From: Pseudomonas fragi
GTDB taxonomy: Bacteria; Pseudomonadota; Gammaproteobacteria; Pseudomonadales; Pseudomonadaceae
Assembly (NCBI RefSeq): GCF_025426255.1
Contig: NZ_CP104861.1
Location: forward strand, 620,001 to 684,000
Length of the DNA stretch: 64,000 bases
Reading direction: 5' to 3'
Shown here piece after piece: positions 61,249 through 64,000 of the stretch. Each line of letters starts with the position of its first letter. Position 1 is the stretch's first letter. Both the position numbers and the translations under genes were made by a program. The notes under the pieces were generated by a model. It searched no databases and was not told where the DNA came from. It saw only the letters and a list, made by a program, of their open reading frames with translations.

Positions 61249-63159
61249 ATGAAGCGTTCGATCGCCACTGTTTCCTTGAGCGGCACCTTGCCAGAAAAGC
61301 TGGACGCCATTGCCGCGGCAGGTTTTGACGGGGTCGAGATTTTTGAAAACGACCTGCTGTATTACGACGGCAGCCCGCGTGAAGTGCGCCAGATGTGTGC
61401 CGATCTGGGGCTGGCTATTAGCCTGTTTCAACCGTTCCGTGATTTTGAAGGCTGCCGCCGCGAACGTCTTGCTCGCAACCTGGACCGCGCCGAACGCAAG
61501 TTTGACTTGATGCAAGAGCTTGGCACCGATCTGGTGTTGGTCTGCAGTAACGCTGCAGCGGACTCGGTGGGGGATCGGCAGATTTTGCTCGATGACCTGA
61601 GCCTGCTCGCCGAACGTGCAGGGGCCCGGGACCTGCGCATCGGATACGAAGCGCTGGCCTGGGGCCGCCACGTCAATACCTGGCAACAGGTCTGGGATCT
61701 GGTGCGTGAGATCGACCATCCCAATCTTGGCGTATTGCTCGACAGCTTCCATACCTTGTCGCTCAAGGGCGATCCGAGTGCGATTGCGCAAATCCCCGGC
61801 GACAAGATCTTCTTTGTGCAGATGGCCGACGCGCCGATTCTGGCGATGGATGTGCTGGAATGGAGTCGTCATTTCCGCTGTTTCCCCGGTCAGGGTGAGT
61901 TTGATCTGCCGGGCTTTCTGGCTCCAATCATACAAAGTGGCTACACCGGTCCCTTGTCGCTGGAAATCTTCAACGACGGTTTTCGTGCAGCCCCGCCCCG
62001 GGCCAATGCTGCCGACGGTTTACGCTCGTTGCTCTACCTCGAAGAGAAAACCCGCGAGCGTCTGGCGCAGCAAGCGGCACCGGGTGCGACCCTGGAACCC
62101 TTGTTCGCGCCGCCTGCTGCGAGCCAGTACGACGGCATTGAATTTCTCGAATTTGCCGTGGATGAAAATCAGGGCGCGCAATTGACTCACTGGCTCGAGC
62201 GCCTGGGGTTCAGCAAGGCGGGCCAACACCGCTCAAAGAATGTGAGCTTGCTGCGTCAGGGCGATATCAACCTGATTCTTAACGCTGAGCCGTACTCGTT
62301 CGCGCACAACTTTTTTGAGGCCCACGGCCCATCGTTATGCGCCACCGCCATTCGGGTGCAGGACAGCGCCAGCGCTCTGGCGCGTGCGGTGGCTTACAAA
62401 GGTCAGCCCTATCGCGGACTGGTCGGCCCCAATGAGCTGGAGTTGGCGGCGGTGCGTGCCCCCGATGGCAGCTTGATTTACCTGGTGGACAAGGACGCCT
62501 CCGGTAAGCCGCTGTACGAGTCGGACTTCAATATCGCGCCAACCCCCTCAACCCAGGGTGGCCTCAAGCGTATTGACCATATGGCCATGGCATTGCCCGC
62601 CGATAGCCTCGACAGCTGGGTGTTGTTCTATAAAAGCCTGCTGGATTTTGAAGCCGATGACGAAGTAGTCCTGCCAGATCCTTATGGCTTGGTAAAAAGC
62701 CGAGCGCTGCGTAGCCGTTGCAGTTCGATTCGTTTGCCGCTGAATATTTCCGAGAACAGAAACACCGCCATCTCACATGCCTTGTCGAGTTATCGCGGCT
62801 CCGGAGTGCATCACATCGCCTTTGAATGTGACGACCTGTTCGCCGAGGTCAGTCGCGCCAAAGCAGCCGGTGTACCGCTGCTGGATATTCCGCTCAACTA
62901 CTACGACGACCTGGCGGCGCGTTTTGATTTCGATGACGAGTTCTTGAGCAAGCTCGCCTATTTCAACGTGTTGTATGACCGTGATGCACAGGGCGGCGAG
63001 TTGTTCCATGTGTACACCGAGCCGTTTGAAGGGCGTTTTTTCTTCGAGCTTTTGCAACGCAAAAATGGCTACGCCGGGTATGGCGCGGCGAACGTTGCGG
63101 TGCGTCTGGCTGCGATGGCCAAGTCACGCAGCGGCGCGGCACGGCAGGCAAAGCTGTAA
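61249..63159 (+). CDS. quiC: 3-Dehydroshikimate dehydratase QuiC (fused VOC/HPPD-like domain)
   Basis: A 636-residue two-part enzyme of the QuiC1 type that dehydrates 3-dehydroshikimate to protocatechuate. Residues about 1-290 form the sugar-isomerase-like TIM barrel (KRSIATVSLSGTLPEKLDAI, then DGVEIFENDLL, YEALAWGRHVNTWQQ and LSLEIFNDGF). Residues about 310-620 hold two VOC modules resembling 4-hydroxyphenylpyruvate dioxygenase (DGIEFLEFAVDE; KRIDHMAMALPADS; GVHHIAFECDD). The ATG at 61249 has GGGAG 6 bases upstream. It feeds PcaHG, so the cluster channels quinate/shikimate into protocatechuate degradation. Confidence 0.92.
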   Translation: MKRSIATVSLSGTLPEKLDAIAAAGFDGVEIFENDLLYYDGSPREVRQMCADLGLAISLFQPFRDFEGCRRERLARNLDRAERKFDLMQELGTDLVLVCSNAAADSVGDRQILLDDLSLLAERAGARDLRIGYEALAWGRHVNTWQQVWDLVREIDHPNLGVLLDSFHTLSLKGDPSAIAQIPGDKIFFVQMADAPILAMDVLEWSRHFRCFPGQGEFDLPGFLAPIIQSGYTGPLSLEIFNDGFRAAPPRANAADGLRSLLYLEEKTRERLAQQAAPGATLEPLFAPPAASQYDGIEFLEFAVDENQGAQLTHWLERLGFSKAGQHRSKNVSLLRQGDINLILNAEPYSFAHNFFEAHGPSLCATAIRVQDSASALARAVAYKGQPYRGLVGPNELELAAVRAPDGSLIYLVDKDASGKPLYESDFNIAPTPSTQGGLKRIDHMAMALPADSLDSWVLFYKSLLDFEADDEVVLPDPYGLVKSRALRSRCSSIRLPLNISENRNTAISHALSSYRGSGVHHIAFECDDLFAEVSRAKAAGVPLLDIPLNYYDDLAARFDFDDEFLSKLAYFNVLYDRDAQGGELFHVYTEPFEGRFFFELLQRKNGYAGYGAANVAVRLAAMAKSRSGAARQAKL

Positions 63160-63225
63160 GGCGGCTTCCTTCACAGAGCAGGGCGGCCCATAATCGCGGC
63201 CATCCCAAGATGGCCGTGAGCCTTT

Positions 63226-63903
63226 ATGACCAAGACCCAAGAAGTCGACACCGGCGCCACGGCACCGGTAGTCGAACCGCGTAAAAGCCGTAAGAACAAC
63301 CCTGAGAAGACGCGCGAAAACATCCTGCAAGAAGCAATCGTCGAGTTTGTCGAACAAGGCCTGGCGGGTGCGCGCGTGGACGCTATTGCAGAGCGTACCA
63401 AGACCTCAAAGCGCATGATTTATTACTACTTCACCAGTAAGGAACAGCTCTACGTCGAGGTGCTGGAGAAACTGTACGGTGAAATTCGCAGCATCGAAGG
63501 TCGCTTGAATCTGGATCAGCTTGAACCGGTAGAAGCGATTCGGCGGCTGGTGGAGTTCACCTTCGATCACCACGATATGAACGCGGATTTTGTGCGCATC
63601 GTCAGCATCGAAAATATCCACAAAGGTGAATACATCAAGCGCTCGGAAGGGATCAAGGACATGAACGACACCATTGTGCAGGCGCTTGAAAGCATCCTGC
63701 AGCGTGGCGTTGAACAGAAGGTATTCCGTGTTGGGCTGAACCCGCTGGATGTTCACTTGCTCGTCAGTTCGTTCTGTTTTTATCGCGTGTCGAATCGGTA
63801 CACGCTCGGCGAGATTTTCCAGATCGACTTGTCTGATGCGCAAATCAAGCAGCGCCAACGTGAGATGATTTGCGACTCAGTACTGCGTTATCTGCAGGCT
63901 TGA
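63226..63903 (+). CDS. TetR-family regulator of the quinate/shikimate cluster
   Basis: A 225-residue TetR regulator. The N-terminal extension is Lys/Arg-rich (APVVEPRKSRKNNPEKT), then comes the HTH: KTRENILQEAIVEFVEQGLA and DAIAERTKTSKRMIYYYFTSKEQLY. The C-terminal ligand domain is helical. It follows quiC on the same strand by 66 bases and is likely to control quiC and the MFS gene through the palindrome at 61145. The ligand is probably an aromatic or hydroaromatic acid. Confidence 0.85.
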   Translation: MTKTQEVDTGATAPVVEPRKSRKNNPEKTRENILQEAIVEFVEQGLAGARVDAIAERTKTSKRMIYYYFTSKEQLYVEVLEKLYGEIRSIEGRLNLDQLEPVEAIRRLVEFTFDHHDMNADFVRIVSIENIHKGEYIKRSEGIKDMNDTIVQALESILQRGVEQKVFRVGLNPLDVHLLVSSFCFYRVSNRYTLGEIFQIDLSDAQIKQRQREMICDSVLRYLQA

Positions 63904-63931
63904 TCCTAAGGTTATGCCTTGGGAATTAATA

Positions 63932-63950
63932 TCAATTGAAAATCATTCTC
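63932..63950. promoter_or_regulatory. Fur-box-like site at the right edge
   Basis: TCAATTGAAAATCATTCTC matches the 19-base Fur consensus at 13 of 19 positions, with a good right half (AATCATTCTC). It lies downstream of the TetR gene, so it probably belongs to an iron-regulated gene just beyond the window, such as an ECF sigma factor or a siderophore receptor gene. Confidence 0.5.
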
Positions 63951-64000
63951 GACAAAAAGTAAGATAGCGACCCCTTTCCTTCATGCTCAGGGAGTCGGTT

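Overview
The window is a piece of a Pseudomonas chromosome, most likely from the P. fluorescens lineage rather than P. aeruginosa. Two things support this. From memory, the gene order lnt-corC-ybeY-ybeZ-miaB, DUF1820, Sel1 protein, hemL-thiE-thiD, ladS, aidB, amn, rluE, Lrp regulator, fieF, lipoprotein, hrpB matches a conserved block of the P. aeruginosa chromosome. Several intergenic gaps also carry the palindromic REP elements common in fluorescent pseudomonads. No tRNA, rRNA, CRISPR array, prophage or intact insertion sequence was found.

Positions 1-24601 are mostly core genome: lipoprotein acylation (lnt), RNA processing and modification (ybeY, ybeZ, miaB, rluE), haem and thiamine synthesis (hemL, thiE, thiD), the Gac/Rsm-pathway hybrid kinase LadS, AidB, AMP nucleosidase, an Lrp regulator, the metal exporter FieF and the helicase HrpB. 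An AT-rich cassette (about 5584-7840) interrupts this block. It encodes a 47-residue peptide ending in a Gly-rich stretch with one His and one Cys, a His-rich GRDP-like protein and a MATE/MOP-type membrane exporter. It looks like a compact peptide-natural-product (RiPP-like) or peptide-export locus and is the most interesting part of the window.

Positions 24648-33827 are a heavy-metal resistance island: a CzcS/CzcR two-component system divergent from czcCBA (an HME-RND efflux pump), followed by two small secreted proteins (PtrA-like and DUF2790). Positions 34323-38727 hold a Glu/Asp-type ABC uptake operon with an aspartate-type aminotransferase. Next come two apparently broken genes meeting tail to tail (an ECF-like sigma factor and an EndoU nuclease, 39112-39949) and an unrecognised 207-residue protein.

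Positions 40853-55037 carry housekeeping and accessory enzymes: an M24 peptidase-like protein, an EEP nuclease/phosphatase, a YciC-like membrane protein, DUF2076, an NYN-domain protein paired with a DEDDh exonuclease, YedA, RhlE, a flavoprotein, a histone-deacetylase-like hydrolase, GNAT, TesB, a HAD phosphatase, an alpha/beta hydrolase and the YpfJ metalloprotease. A solitary YhcG-type PDDEXK nuclease gene follows.

Positions 56335-63903 form a hydroaromatic catabolic module. QuiC converts 3-dehydroshikimate to protocatechuate and PcaHG opens the ring. PcaQ probably controls pcaHG through a box that overlaps its own stop codon. A TetR regulator, an MFS carrier and a DMT carrier complete the set. 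The window ends with a Fur-box-like sequence that probably belongs to an iron-regulated gene beyond the edge.
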